In this document: piece by piece, positions 26,654 through 34,651 of the stretch
Layout of the letters: each line of letters opens with the position of its first letter
How positions within the stretch are numbered: position 1 is the first letter of the stretch
NCBI GenBank assembly: GCA_013002465.1
Contig: JABDJO010000129.1
Location: 1 to 63,287, forward strand
Source: Silicimonas sp.
GTDB taxonomy: Bacteria > Pseudomonadota > Alphaproteobacteria > Rhodobacterales > Rhodobacteraceae
Direction of reading: 5' to 3'
Length of the DNA: 63,287 bases
Notes under the pieces: generated by a model
Databases searched by the model: none
What the model was told of the DNA's origin: nothing
Seen by the model: the letters and a program-made list of their open reading frames with translations, nothing else
Translations under genes and position numbers: made by a program

Positions 26654-28137
26654 TGGCTGATCTGAACGCCCTGACCATTGCCGACGCGCGCGACATGTTG
26701 CGCGCGGGCGAGGTGACCAGCAAGGAATTGACCGAAGCTTGCCTTAGGGCCAGCGAAGCGGCATCGGTCTTGAATGCTGTGGTACATCCGACGCCTGATC
26801 TGGCGCTTTCGCAGGCCGCCGAGGCCGATAAGCGTCTGGCGACCGGTGATGCGCCAGACCTTTGCGGTATCCCCTTGGGCATCAAGGATCTTTTCTGTAC
26901 CAAAGGTATCCCCAGCCAGGCTGCGAGCGGCATTCTAGAAGGCTTTCGGCCCGAGTATGAATCCACCGTAACCGCACAGCTTTTCAACGCCGGGGCGGTC
27001 ATGACCGGCAAACTGAACATGGACGAATTTGCCATGGGAAGTTCGAACGAGACCAGCGTCTATGGCAATGTCACCAACCCCTGGCGGCGCAGCAATGACG
27101 ACACGGCATTGACCCCGGGCGGGTCGTCGGGTGGCTCGGCGGCGGCGGTGGCGGCCGATCTTTGCCTTGGCGCAACGGGAACCGACACGGGCGGGTCGAT
27201 CCGCCAGCCAGCGGCCTTCGCAGGCATCACCGGCATAAAGCCGACCTATGGCCGGGTCAGCCGGTGGGGCATCATCGCCTTTGCTTCGTCCCTGGATCAG
27301 GCTGGGCCGATGACCAAATCGGTACGCGATGCAGCCATCATGCTTGAAGCCATGTGTGGACATGATCCGAAGGATTCGACCAGCGCCGATCTGCCGGTGC
27401 CAAATTTCGAATCCATGCTGACTGGTGACATCAAGGGCAAGACCATCGGGATCCCCAAGGAATACCGCATGGACGGGATGCCGGACGAGATCGAAGCACT
27501 TTGGGCCGAAGGGCGCGCAATGCTGGAAGACGCAGGCGCCAGAATCGTCGATATCTCGCTGCCGCACACCAAATATGCGCTGCCGGCCTATTACGTGGTG
27601 GCCCCCGCCGAGGCGTCGTCGAACCTCGCCCGGTATGACGGCGTGCGTTATGGGCATCGCGCCAAGCTGGCCCAGGGCGACGGCATCACCGAGATGTACG
27701 AAAAAACCCGCGCCGAGGGCTTTGGCGATGAAGTGAAACGCCGCGTGATGATCGGCACCTACGTGCTGTCGGCAGGATTTTATGACGCCTATTACAACCG
27801 GGCGCGCCGGGTGCGGGCGCTGATCAAGAAGGACTTCGAGGATGTCTTTTCCGCCGGGGTCGATGCTATTCTGACGCCAGCCACGCCGTCGGCGGCCTTC
27901 GCGCTTGAGCAGGAATTCGACGATCCGGTGCAGATGTACCTGAACGACATTTTTACGGTGACCGTGAACCTTGCCGGGCTTCCGGGCGTCGCCGTTCCCG
28001 CCGGGTTGGACCTATCCGGCCTGCCCCTTGGTCTGCAACTTATTGGAAAACCTTGGGAAGAAGGCGAGTTGCTGAATTTTGCCCACGTGCTTGAGGAACG
28101 CGCCGGGTTTGTGGCAAAGCCCACCAAATGGTGGTAA
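26653..28137 (+). CDS. gatA: Aspartyl/glutamyl-tRNA amidotransferase subunit A
   Basis: 494 residues, the glutaminase subunit of GatCAB. The amidase-signature Ser-cisSer-Lys triad is visible: Lys in [10 protein letters not shown], Ser in [15 protein letters not shown], Ser in [23 protein letters not shown] and [17 protein letters not shown] are further family blocks. Coupled to gatC by one shared base. Confidence 0.97.
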   Translation: MADLNALTIADARDMLRAGEVTSKELTEACLRASEAASVLNAVVHPTPDLALSQAAEADKRLATGDAPDLCGIPLGIKDLFCTKGIPSQAASGILEGFRPEYESTVTAQLFNAGAVMTGKLNMDEFAMGSSNETSVYGNVTNPWRRSNDDTALTPGGSSGGSAAAVAADLCLGATGTDTGGSIRQPAAFAGITGIKPTYGRVSRWGIIAFASSLDQAGPMTKSVRDAAIMLEAMCGHDPKDSTSADLPVPNFESMLTGDIKGKTIGIPKEYRMDGMPDEIEALWAEGRAMLEDAGARIVDISLPHTKYALPAYYVVAPAEASSNLARYDGVRYGHRAKLAQGDGITEMYEKTRAEGFGDEVKRRVMIGTYVLSAGFYDAYYNRARRVRALIKKDFEDVFSAGVDAILTPATPSAAFALEQEFDDPVQMYLNDIFTVTVNLAGLPGVAVPAGLDLSGLPLGLQLIGKPWEEGELLNFAHVLEERAGFVAKPTKWW

Positions 28138-28173
28138 ACTGCCGCAAAAGGCTAACAAAGGCAGAGCAGAGAA

Positions 28174-28878
28174 ATGATCTCCCGAACGGTGGCGATATTC
28201 GCCTTTGGCACGCTGACGGCTTGCGCGGCCAGCGTCCCTGACAGCAATCCGAACGCAGGCGGCGGCGTTGGATTCAGCAATCACAACCAGTACATTTCCG
28301 AACGCGAAGCGCGGGATGCTGCCCTTGAGGCCCGACGTGCGGTGGTGCCCGAGGAACGCGCGATTGCACAGGAAACACTCGGCGTCCTGAACGCCACATC
28401 GACGGGAACGACCGTGGCCAGCACACAGCCGACCGGGGCGGACGTTGGTGCGCCGCTTGCGGCAACCGCTCTCGTGGCCTCGAACCCCGAAATTTCGGAC
28501 GAACAGAATTTCGATGCGGTCAGTTCGCGCGAAACCATCGAAAGCGACCGCGAACGCCTTGCCCGCCAAAGCGATGCCTTTCAGGTGGCAGCGCCCGAAG
28601 CCGTACCGGATCGGCCGGGAAGCTCGGGGCCCAATATCGTGGCTTATGCTCTGTCGACGACCAACCGGGTGGGCGAGCCGGTGCATAATCGCCGAGGGCG
28701 GTTCAACGAAGATAAATACCGGCGCGCCTGTGCGATCTATGGTTCGACGGACCAAGCCCAGGTGGCGTTTCTTGAAGCTGGTGGACCCAAACGTGACCGC
28801 AGGGGCCTTGACCCCGACGGCGACGGTTTTGCCTGCCGATGGGACCCGACCCCGTTTCGCAACGCGCGCGGCGGGTAG
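28174..28878 (+). CDS. Lipoprotein with excalibur-like calcium-binding C-terminus
   Basis: 234 residues. Signal peptide with lipobox LTAC (Cys17), then an Ala/Thr/Ser-rich, probably disordered middle with acidic stretches. The end, YRRACAIYGSTDQAQ followed by RRGLDPDGDGFACRWDP, resembles the excalibur motif DxDxDGxxC, a short calcium-binding extracellular module. Function unknown; adjacent to a cell-wall amidase (6 nt), so an envelope role is plausible. Confidence 0.75.
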   Translation: MISRTVAIFAFGTLTACAASVPDSNPNAGGGVGFSNHNQYISEREARDAALEARRAVVPEERAIAQETLGVLNATSTGTTVASTQPTGADVGAPLAATALVASNPEISDEQNFDAVSSRETIESDRERLARQSDAFQVAAPEAVPDRPGSSGPNIVAYALSTTNRVGEPVHNRRGRFNEDKYRRACAIYGSTDQAQVAFLEAGGPKRDRRGLDPDGDGFACRWDPTPFRNARGG

Positions 28879-28884
28879 GGCGGC

Positions 28885-29595
28885 ATGGAGATCGTCGACC
28901 ACCCGTCTCCGAATTTCGGGGATCGCGTTGAAGGGGCCTCGGTTGGCCTGATCGTCCTGCATTTCACGGCCATGGACAGCGCGGAGGCCGCCCTGAAGCG
29001 GCTTTGCGATCCCGAGGCCGAGGTGTCGGCCCATTATTTGATCGCGCGCGATGGCACGTTGTACCGGCTTGTCGACGAAGAAAAACGCGCCTGGCACGCA
29101 GGTGAGGGACGGTGGGCCGGACGCGAGGACGTCAATTCCCGTTCAATCGGTATCGAACTGGACAACGATGGCAATACGCACTTTGACGATGCCCTGATGA
29201 CCACGCTTGAAGCGCTTTTGGCCGATCTTCTTCAGCGCCACGAGCTTCAGCCGAAGGCGATCATCGCGCATTCCGATATGGCGCCCGGGCGAAAATTCGA
29301 TCCAGGCCCAAAATTCGATTGGCAAAGGCTGGCCGAGAAAGAGCTTTCGATCTGGCCGGATCCGTCCTTGCAGGGCGAGTTCATGCGCAACGCCGCCTAT
29401 TTTGGCTATCCGGTGGAATGCGGACAATCGGCGGTACTTTCGGCCTTTCGCCAAAGGTTCCGCCCCGGAACGACCGGGCCACTCGATGTGGCCGACGAAG
29501 CAATGATGTCAGGGCTTGCCCGCCAACATCCAGCCGATGTGACCGAACGCATCGCGCGCCGTGTGCCGTCGCGCCCCCTTCGCCCGATGTCGTAA
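28885..29595 (+). CDS. N-acetylmuramoyl-L-alanine amidase (Amidase_2)
   Basis: 236 residues. Cleaves the amide between muramic acid and the stem peptide. Zinc ligands are in VLHFTAM and AHSDMAPGRKFDPG; the RSIGIELDNDG block is typical of the AmpD/AmiD family. No signal peptide is apparent, which favours an AmpD-like cytoplasmic role in anhydro-muropeptide recycling. A C-terminal roughly 60-residue region (FMRNAAYFGYPVE) resembles a small peptidoglycan-binding helical domain. Follows the excalibur lipoprotein. Confidence 0.87.
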   Translation: MEIVDHPSPNFGDRVEGASVGLIVLHFTAMDSAEAALKRLCDPEAEVSAHYLIARDGTLYRLVDEEKRAWHAGEGRWAGREDVNSRSIGIELDNDGNTHFDDALMTTLEALLADLLQRHELQPKAIIAHSDMAPGRKFDPGPKFDWQRLAEKELSIWPDPSLQGEFMRNAAYFGYPVECGQSAVLSAFRQRFRPGTTGPLDVADEAMMSGLARQHPADVTERIARRVPSRPLRPMS

Positions 29596-29666
29596 CGAGG
29601 GTTCTGGATTCTTCTGACCACATGCCTCGGGAATGCGCGGTTCAGCCTTGGGACGGGCGCAAAACC

Positions 29667-29695
29667 TTTACGTTTCCGGTCTGACCCACTAAATG
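29667..29695 (+). promoter_or_regulatory. Predicted promoter of rnpB
   Basis: -35 TTTACG (29667-29672), 17-bp spacer, -10 TAAATG (29690-29695). It predicts a start at about 29702, exactly where the P1 helix of RNase P RNA begins. Confidence 0.5.
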
Positions 29696-29702
29696 CACGT
29701 TT

Positions 29703-30057
29703 CGCGGACGGCTGGACGGCCGCGTGTCTTTCGAGGCGCGAGGAAAGTCCGGACTCCTACGAAGCAACGGTGCCGGGTAACGCCCGGCCGGGGAGACCCG
29801 AGGGAAAGCGCCACAGAGAACAGACGGCCTCGCATGCGGGGTCACGGTGAAACGGTGCGGTAAGAGCGCACCGCGGTCTTGGCAACAAGGCTGGCACGGC
29901 AAGCCCCACCGGGAGCAATGCCGAATAGGGGTCTCACCATGGGCAGCTTCGGCCCGAGACCCGGGTAGGCAGCTAGACCCTGTCGGCAACGGCAGGGCCA
30001 GATGAATGGTCGTCACCACTTTTTGGGGGACAGAATCCGGCTTACAGGCCGTCCGCG
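29703..30057 (+). ncRNA. rnpB: RNase P RNA (bacterial class A)
   Basis: Catalytic RNA that matures the 5' ends of tRNAs together with RnpA. The P1 helix is perfect over ten bases: CGCGGACGGC (29703-29712) with GCCGTCCGCG (30048-30057). Conserved regions are present: GAGGAAAGTCCGG (CR-I), ACAGA-containing CR-II/III segments, GGTAAGAGCGCACCG, and ACAGAATCCGGCTTAC (CR-V). About 355 nt, typical of alphaproteobacteria. Ends were set by P1. Confidence 0.95.
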
Positions 30058-30074
30058 CCTGTTCTCGATCTGGG

Positions 30075-30710
30075 TCAAACAAAGGCCTGTTTCAGGACCA
30101 AAAGACCCAAGCCAATGTAGATCAACCCAAACACCCCGCGCATCGTGGCCTGGTGGCGTTCAAACCAATTCATGACCTTGTGGGTCGAAAATGCCATCGC
30201 GGTTATACCGTTCAGGACGAAGCTAAGCACAAGAAACTCCAACACAATACCCGCCGAAATCCAGGCTGGCGCACCAAGAGGCAGATACGACGTCAGGACC
30301 GCGCCGAAAAAGATCGGTGCCTTGGGATTGGTCATAAGCACCAGAAACCCGTTGCGAAAGGCCGCGCCGGTTGCGCGCCGGGGTGCTTCGACGTCCAGAT
30401 GACCTTTGTGCCCGGCAACGGCCGCTTTCAGGGATTGCAGGCCCATCCAGCACAGGAAACCCGCTCCGGCAAGCTTCAGCGCCAGAAACAGCGAGGGCAT
30501 GACCTCGAACAGCAAGGAAACCCCAAACACCGCCAGCAGCGCCCACAGCCCGACTCCAAGGGCGACGCCGCCAGCGGTCGCCAGCCCCACAGTGCGCCCC
30601 GAAGACATGGAGGCACCCGAGATTGCCACAAGATTGGGACCGGGTGACAACCAGCCCAGGATTTGCAGTAGCGCGATTGAGGCAAAGATGGCCACGGGAT
30701 CAAAGTGCAT
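30075..30710 (-). CDS. LysE/RhtB-family amino acid exporter
   Basis: 211 residues with about six transmembrane helices. The N-terminal signature LSPGPNLVAISGASMSSGR and the mid-protein NPKAPIFFGAV loop are typical of the RhtB/LysE translocators that export amino acids or homoserine lactones. Start MHFDPVAIF at 30710. Converges on rnpB (17 nt) and is divergent from rpmG. Substrate unknown. Confidence 0.88.
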   Translation of the reverse strand: MHFDPVAIFASIALLQILGWLSPGPNLVAISGASMSSGRTVGLATAGGVALGVGLWALLAVFGVSLLFEVMPSLFLALKLAGAGFLCWMGLQSLKAAVAGHKGHLDVEAPRRATGAAFRNGFLVLMTNPKAPIFFGAVLTSYLPLGAPAWISAGIVLEFLVLSFVLNGITAMAFSTHKVMNWFERHQATMRGVFGLIYIGLGLLVLKQAFV

Positions 30711-30784
30711 GTCGAAATGTCCGATTGGTTGCCCGGTGATGACACGCAGCGACAGGGTTCTCAACCGCAAGACTTGAAAAGTGG

Positions 30785-30812
30785 TTGACTCCGAAAGGCC
30801 GGTGGCTACAAG
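30785..30812 (+). promoter_or_regulatory. Predicted promoter of rpmG
   Basis: -35 TTGACT (30785-30790), 16-bp spacer, -10 TACAAG (30807-30812). It gives a start near 30819 and a leader of about 47 nt before rpmG. Confidence 0.5.
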
Positions 30813-30865
30813 GCGGACTTCAAGGATTTTCTGGCCCCTGGTGCGGCCAAGCAGGAGACGACGCA

Positions 30866-31033
30866 ATGGCGAAACCGACGACAATCAAAATTCGTCTGAA
30901 TTCGACCGCGGACACGGGCCATTTTTACGTGACAAAAAAGAACGCCCGCACGATGACCGAGAAGATGGTGGTACGAAAGTATGACCCGGTTGCGCGCAAG
31001 CATGTCGAATACAAGGAAGGCAAGATCAAGTAA
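30866..31033 (+). CDS. rpmG: 50S ribosomal protein L33
   Basis: 55 residues, the zinc-free form without the CxxC pairs of some L33 paralogues. [20 protein letters not shown] is the family start; the ribosome site AGGAG lies eight bases before the ATG. Single-gene unit with its own promoter and terminator. Confidence 0.96.
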   Translation: MAKPTTIKIRLNSTADTGHFYVTKKNARTMTEKMVVRKYDPVARKHVEYKEGKIK

Positions 31034-31058
31034 GATCGTGCCACATCCGACGACAAAG

Positions 31059-31087
31059 GCCGCGTTTCCGTAACGCGGCTTTTTTTT
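31059..31087 (+). terminator. Rho-independent terminator of rpmG
   Basis: 8-bp stem GCCGCGTT/AACGCGGC (31059-31079 including the loop) followed by eight T. Confidence 0.85.
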
Positions 31088-31143
31088 GTTTCATGCGAAA
31101 GGTTTACTGGCAAACGCTTCTGGGTATGCCCAGATATATCGCA

Positions 31144-31650
31144 ATGACCGACGACCTGATCATAACTGCGACCAGCCGCGCCGACCTGGCCGAAATCGAC
31201 GCCTTGTTTGCGCGTTCGTACCCTGCGCTTTTGGCCGGGGCCTATCCCCCGTCAATCCTTGTGACGGCCATACCTTTGATTGCAAAGGCAAATCCGATGC
31301 TTGTTTCCTCAGGCACCTATTTTGGTGTTCGCAACACGAATGGTGAAATCGTCGGTGCCGGTGGCTGGACGGGGCGCGATCCTAGCGCGGTGAATGGTAC
31401 GCCCGCCACAGGCCACATTCGCCATGTGGTCACCGATCACCGGGCCGTGCGCAAGGGCATCGGGCGTTCCCTTATGGCGCATATCCTCGAAGATGCACGG
31501 GCAGCGGGTATCATGCGGTTGGAGTGCCTCTCGACCCTGATGGCGGTGCCCTTCTATGCCGCTTGCGGGTTTGCAGAAGTCGCACCGGTCACTGTGACAT
31601 TGCGGCCAGGTATCGAGTTTCCGGCAGTTCGGTTGCAGCGCGAGATTTGA
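31144..31650 (+). CDS. GNAT-family N-acetyltransferase
   Basis: 168 residues from ATG 31144 (MTDDLIITATSRAD). Acetyl-CoA binding is shown by RHVVTDHRAVRKGIGRSLM (R/QxxGxG/A loop) and YAACGFAEVAP at the C-terminus. Starts at 31093 and 31126 are also open, but the earliest would begin six bases after the rpmG T-tract and no candidate has a good ribosome site. The chosen start begins at the usual GNAT first strand. Substrate unknown. Confidence 0.78.
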   Translation: MTDDLIITATSRADLAEIDALFARSYPALLAGAYPPSILVTAIPLIAKANPMLVSSGTYFGVRNTNGEIVGAGGWTGRDPSAVNGTPATGHIRHVVTDHRAVRKGIGRSLMAHILEDARAAGIMRLECLSTLMAVPFYAACGFAEVAPVTVTLRPGIEFPAVRLQREI

Positions 31651-31683
31651 CGGCAACGCGAAACTGCGTTTGGGAACAGTGAT

Positions 31684-32922
31684 TTAAACACGATCTCGCT
31701 GTGCCCTCAGCCAGTTTTTCTCGCCTTCGTTGACGCTAAGCCGAATTGCAGTCTCATATGCGTTTCGAGCCACGAGCCTGTCTCCGTCCCGGCGGGCAAG
31801 CTCGGCAAGGGCGGCATGAAAGGGTTGGTAATCGGCAAGGTCCGCGCCAAGGGCGTTCAGGGCGCTGCGCGCCTCGGTCAGGGCGCCGATTTCGGCAAGC
31901 GCCACGGCCCGGTTCAGGCGAACAACGGGAGAGGGCGCGAGAGCGAGGAGGCGGTTGTAAAGAGCAAGGATCTGCATCCAGTCGGTGTCCTCGGGCGTTT
32001 CGGCCTGGATGTGCAACGCCCCGATCGCCGCCTGTACCTGAAACGGCCCCGGTAATCGGCGGGATACGGCACGATCAAGGATCGCAAGGCCTTCGTCGAT
32101 CAATGCGGTATCCCAGAGCGTGCGGTCCTGGGTATCGAGTGGTACCAAAGCGCCGGATTCATCAAAGCGCGCCCTGGCGCGGGCGTGGGACAGGACCATA
32201 AGTGCTAGAAGCCCCTCGATCTCGGGGTCATTCGGGGCAAGATCGCACAACATCCGCGCCAGCCATATGCCTTCGTTGCAAAGACCAGACCGGATTGGGG
32301 CCTCGCCCGGGCCGGCCGTCCAACCTTCGTTGAATATCAGGTAGATAACGGTCAGTACCGAGTTCAGTCGACCGTCCCAATCTGCGCGATCCGGCACCCG
32401 ATAGGGGATGCGCGCGGCGGATATCTTGGCCTTGGCGCGTGACAGGCGCTGACCCATGGCCGCGTCGTTGTCCAGAAAAGCCCGCGCGATCTCTTTGGTG
32501 GTCAGCCCGCCAATGGTGCGCAGGGTCAATGCGATGCGGGTTTTCTGTTCCAGCGCGGGGTGGCAGCAGGTGAAAATCAGGCGCAACCGATCATCGGGAA
32601 TCTCGGGCGGAGCCTGCGACCTTGCGTCTTCGTCTTCTTCCATGAGGCGGGTAATGTCGTTGGCAAGCCCTTTGAATCGCTTGGCTTTTCTAATTCGATC
32701 AATGGCAGCGCGGCGGGCGACTTGCAATAACCAGGCGTCGGGGCGGGTGGGTAGACCAGAACGTGTCCAGTGGATCAGGGCGCGTTCGGTGGCGTCCTGA
32801 AGCGCGTCCTCGGCCAGATCGAAGTCACCCAGCGAGCGGATCAGGGCCGCCAGCAACCGCCCCCGGTCTTCGCGCATGATCTGGGATATGCGCCGTTCAA
32901 GATCGGGGGCGGGCATGGTCAT
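31684..32922 (-). CDS. ECF sigma factor of the long, SnoaL-less ECF42-like type
   Basis: 412 residues. Sigma-2 (LLAALIRSLGDFDLAEDALQDATERAL) and sigma-4 (TLRTIGGLTTKEIARAFLDNDAAMGQRLSRAKAKI) regions occupy the first half. They are followed by a TPR-like helical C-terminal extension (DUF6596-type, IYLIFNEGWTA...) that in this group regulates the sigma factor itself. The ATG at 32922 overlaps the stop of the DGPF protein (ATGA); this pairing is characteristic of ECF42. No anti-sigma factor is adjacent. Confidence 0.9.
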   Translation of the reverse strand: MTMPAPDLERRISQIMREDRGRLLAALIRSLGDFDLAEDALQDATERALIHWTRSGLPTRPDAWLLQVARRAAIDRIRKAKRFKGLANDITRLMEEDEDARSQAPPEIPDDRLRLIFTCCHPALEQKTRIALTLRTIGGLTTKEIARAFLDNDAAMGQRLSRAKAKISAARIPYRVPDRADWDGRLNSVLTVIYLIFNEGWTAGPGEAPIRSGLCNEGIWLARMLCDLAPNDPEIEGLLALMVLSHARARARFDESGALVPLDTQDRTLWDTALIDEGLAILDRAVSRRLPGPFQVQAAIGALHIQAETPEDTDWMQILALYNRLLALAPSPVVRLNRAVALAEIGALTEARSALNALGADLADYQPFHAALAELARRDGDRLVARNAYETAIRLSVNEGEKNWLRAQRDRV

Positions 32923-33278
32923 CCGTCGCCGGGGATTTCCATGATCGGGCGAAGTTCGATGGTGCCGTGATGGGCGGTCGGGATCAGTTCAGCCATCTTG
33001 ATCGCTTCGTCCAAGTCCTTGCAATCCAACAGGTAATAGCCGCCGAGTCGTTCCTTGGTTTCGGCAAAGGGGCCGTCCATGGTTTCGGTTTTGCCATCGC
33101 GAATGCGCACACTTGTGGCGGTCGAGGTCGCCTGAAGGGCATTGCCGCCGCGCATGACTCCGGCCTCTTCATAGGCTTTGTTGGCGGCGAAAAAACCGGC
33201 CATGTAACCTTCGAATTCGGGGGTGCCGTATTGGGGGCCTGCGCCGTCTTCGGCATAGATAAGGGCAAGATATTGCAT
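32919..33278 (-). CDS. YCII-related DGPF-domain protein
   Basis: 119 residues with a ferredoxin-like fold. The hallmark is METMDGPFAETKERLGGYYLL-like (DGPFAETKERLGG) followed by DLDEAIKMAELIP. Start at 33278 behind AAGGAAAG. These proteins are encoded with ECF42 sigma factors and are often their targets; biochemical function is unknown. Confidence 0.88.
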   Translation of the reverse strand: MQYLALIYAEDGAGPQYGTPEFEGYMAGFFAANKAYEEAGVMRGGNALQATSTATSVRIRDGKTETMDGPFAETKERLGGYYLLDCKDLDEAIKMAELIPTAHHGTIELRPIMEIPGDG

Positions 33279-33324
33279 GGGTCTTTCCTTTCGGTCTGGG
33301 TCAAGTGTCGCGCCTGAACGGATC

Positions 33325-33711
33325 TCAGGCAAGGGTTGTGAAAAGGATGGCGATGGCCGGAATCACCATAGCGGCAAACGTAAGCAGCACGCCGATGACG
33401 CGGGGCACCAGGGGGCTGTTTTCGGCAACGCCGAAGGGGTGGATCAACCGGCCTGCCACAAGGGCAATTCCCGAGACATGAAGCCAGGTTGACCCAAGGC
33501 CCAGAAGTTCGGCCAAGGCCATGATAAGAATGGCAAAAGGCATGTATTCGATCAGGTTCCCATGGCGCCGCATGGCGACCAGCATGGGGATGCTTTCACC
33601 ATGGCCCAGAAGGGTGTCGGTCTTGGCGCGGGTGATGATCACATAGAATGACATCGCGATCAGAAACAAGGTGAGCAATGCGGCATAGCTTGCCGTGATG
33701 GTCGGGGTCAT
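33325..33711 (-). CDS. MAPEG-family membrane protein
   Basis: 128 residues, four transmembrane helices. The block RRHGNLIEYMPFAILIMALAE and the loop LIHPFGVAENSP match the microsomal GST-like MAPEG family. Bacterial members may conjugate glutathione to lipophilic compounds; no substrate can be given. 46 nt upstream of the DGPF gene on the same strand, so it may head that operon. Confidence 0.85.
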   Translation of the reverse strand: MTPTITASYAALLTLFLIAMSFYVIITRAKTDTLLGHGESIPMLVAMRRHGNLIEYMPFAILIMALAELLGLGSTWLHVSGIALVAGRLIHPFGVAENSPLVPRVIGVLLTFAAMVIPAIAILFTTLA

Positions 33712-33991
33712 TTCAGGTCTCCCTCAGAGTTTTGTATGACCCAAGGACGCGCGGGGCGCGGGGTTTTCGACAACGCGAAAAGAAATATTCGGTGCGTTCG
33801 GAAGTTGGTAATTTGGGCGAACGTACGCAGTTCGATGCAAACTTTTATGTTTTGTACACGTCGGCGGCGCCCGATTTTCCCATTTGTACGGCTTTTGAGG
33901 ACGGTGCGGTTAAAGCAGGATTAATCACCGTGGCTGGACTGCGTGGTCAGATGTTGGGGTGCAGGTCGCCCCGCCCCCAAGCGCCCGTGTT

Positions 33992-34414
33992 TCACCGCTC
34001 CTCGCGCACCACGAAAACCGAAATCGGAGCGTGGCTGGCAAGACGGCCGCCGTGGGAGTTGACGATGTATTCCACCCACCCCGGCTGGTGGCTGGCGATG
34101 ATCGCAAGGTCGGCGTTCAGGTCTTCGATGGCCTGCACCAGTTTCTTGTCCACCTCGACGCTGGGGTCCGGGACGCTGTAGTTTTTTGCGCCGATCGTGA
34201 TGCCGTGGGTGGCCGAAATGTCATCGGCGAACTGGGCAAGGCGGCGGCCGTATTCGGCGTTGGAGTGCGAAACCTTGGCCTGAATGCCGCCGCTGACGCT
34301 GACGAGAGTCATGCGCGCGCCGTAGTGTCGGGCGAGGTCGGCGGCGGTGGTGATGGCTTTTTCCAGCGTGTCTTTTTCGGCCAGATCGACTGGAACCATG
34401 ATGTGGCTGTACAT
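33992..34414 (-). CDS. Universal stress protein (UspA family)
   Basis: 140 residues, alpha/beta USP fold. MVPVDLAEKDTLEKAI at the N-terminus supplies the conserved Val-Asp; IIASHQPGWVEYIVNSHGGRLASHA is a UspF/UspG-like version of the nucleotide-loop region, and the chain ends PISVFVV. The canonical GxxG(x9)GS loop is not intact, so ATP binding is uncertain. The 280 bases between this gene and the MAPEG gene show no gene or clear signal. Confidence 0.9.
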   Translation of the reverse strand: MYSHIMVPVDLAEKDTLEKAITTAADLARHYGARMTLVSVSGGIQAKVSHSNAEYGRRLAQFADDISATHGITIGAKNYSVPDPSVEVDKKLVQAIEDLNADLAIIASHQPGWVEYIVNSHGGRLASHAPISVFVVREER

Positions 34415-34488
34415 GCGGTGCCTCCCGCTTTTGGTGAGGCGAGGGTACAGGAGGCGGGGAGTGGGGGCTAGGTTTGTTCCGTCGGTGA

Positions 34489-34627
34489 GCCGCGCGAGCG
34501 CATGGCCGGGGACAGGCGCACCGACAATCGAGCGGTGTGCTTTATGGTGAAGCCTACATATTCCCTCAACTGTCTTCGCGCGGGTGGCAAAGCGCCTGGC
34601 CGCGGGACGGCCATGCGCTCGCGCGGC
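34489..34627. repeat. MITE-like 139-bp element with 20-bp perfect terminal inverted repeats
   Basis: The arms GCCGCGCGAGCGCATGGCCG (34489-34508) and its exact reverse complement (34608-34627) flank 99 bp. A further CAGGCGC/GCGCCTG pair lies inside. It lies between uspA (ending its 5' side at 34414) and the transketolase stop (34652). No coding sequence and no clear target-site duplication. Confidence 0.6.
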
Positions 34628-34651
34628 GGCTTCGCCTTGATTCCGCGCAGG

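Noticed and set aside
33732-34181. 150-codon plus-strand frame over the MAPEG-uspA gap
   Set aside because: Its second half is antisense to uspA and no ribosome site or known family is seen; the 280-nt gap is best called empty.
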